A program made the translations under genes and the position numbers. The notes under the pieces are model-generated. The model was not told the origin of the DNA. It did not search any database and saw only the letters and a program-made list of their open reading frames with translations. A stretch of 64,000 bases of DNA from PALSA-1353 sp050012375 (GTDB taxonomy: Bacteria; Planctomycetota; Phycisphaerae; Tepidisphaerales; Tepidisphaeraceae), in the NCBI GenBank assembly GCA_050012375.1, contig JBEKHH010000022.1:8088-72087 (forward strand). Reading direction: 5' to 3'. Positions 63,977 through 64,000 of the stretch are shown one piece after another (positions within the stretch are counted from its first letter, which is position 1; every line of letters starts with the position of its first letter).

Positions 63977-64000
63977 ATGGAGGCTTTTTTACACCATCAT
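63977..64000 (+). CDS. Start of a gene running off the window
   Basis: ATG 63977, seven bases after AGGAG (63965-63969), begins MEAFLHHH before the window ends. The opening is reminiscent of DedA-family membrane proteins, but eight residues cannot support a name. Confidence 0.3.

Overview
The window looks like chromosomal DNA of a planctomycete, probably of the class Phycisphaerae. The evidence is a DUF1549/DUF1553 - DUF1501 - pre-peptidase-C gene trio, a PEP-CTERM sorting tail, a very large DUF748/AsmA-type protein, a MoxR/VWA cluster, several Sec or lipoprotein signal peptides, and high GC. Assignment below phylum level is inference.

Layout. 1-2470: the 3' end of an esterase, then a gene graveyard: IS5-type transposase tail, PEP-CTERM tail, cardiolipin-synthase fragment. 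2470-9134: a lipoprotein overlapping a 1,745-residue envelope protein. 9135-11690: another transposase fragment, a membrane protein, an SPFH/slipin protein and a rhodanese-DUF2892 fragment. 11686-17242: the planctomycete PPC/DUF1501/DUF1553 operon on the minus strand. 17243-18068: a tRNA 3' half and a Fis-type HTH tail (relics), then the dcd promoter. 18069-23404: deoxynucleotide supply, with dcd and a B12-dependent ribonucleotide reductase interrupted by a 369-residue intein. 23426-25560: an accessory patch with a nucleotidyltransferase, an overlapping TIM-barrel gene and an orphan HicB-like gene. 25587-29517: AsmA-like protein, a strong promoter with a roughly 345-nt structured leader before a 72-residue ORF, a SpoIIE-type phosphatase and an acetyltransferase. 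29611-36392: a complete RND efflux locus with divergent promoters, palindromic operator candidates and a TetR regulator. 36514-46131: an HpnR-like hopanoid C-3 methylase, TauE/SafE plus DUF1634, NAD-isocitrate dehydrogenase, a solitary Eco57I-type methylase flanked by a 30-nt direct repeat, and aconitase. 46304-52240: anti-sigma/ECF sigma pair, RNase P RNA, lexA, a PUR-domain protein, argJ, flgM and a HAD phosphatase. 52380-64000: methyltransferase, TPR lipoprotein, DUF502 protein, a Q-rich membrane protein, a 1,056-residue VWA-like protein, MoxR ATPase and small proteins.

Two themes stand out. First, intergenic DNA is full of gene relics and long hairpins. At least five sequence-unrelated hairpin families share one design: 25-40-nt arms made of tandem quasi-repeats of a short word. 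Second, three loci deserve experiments: the structured leader at 26596-26940, the nucleotidyltransferase/TIM-barrel pair, and the repeat-flanked methylase. No complete CRISPR array, prophage or intact insertion sequence is visible. I did not recognise a fully formed new defence system, and the best candidates are offered as hypotheses.
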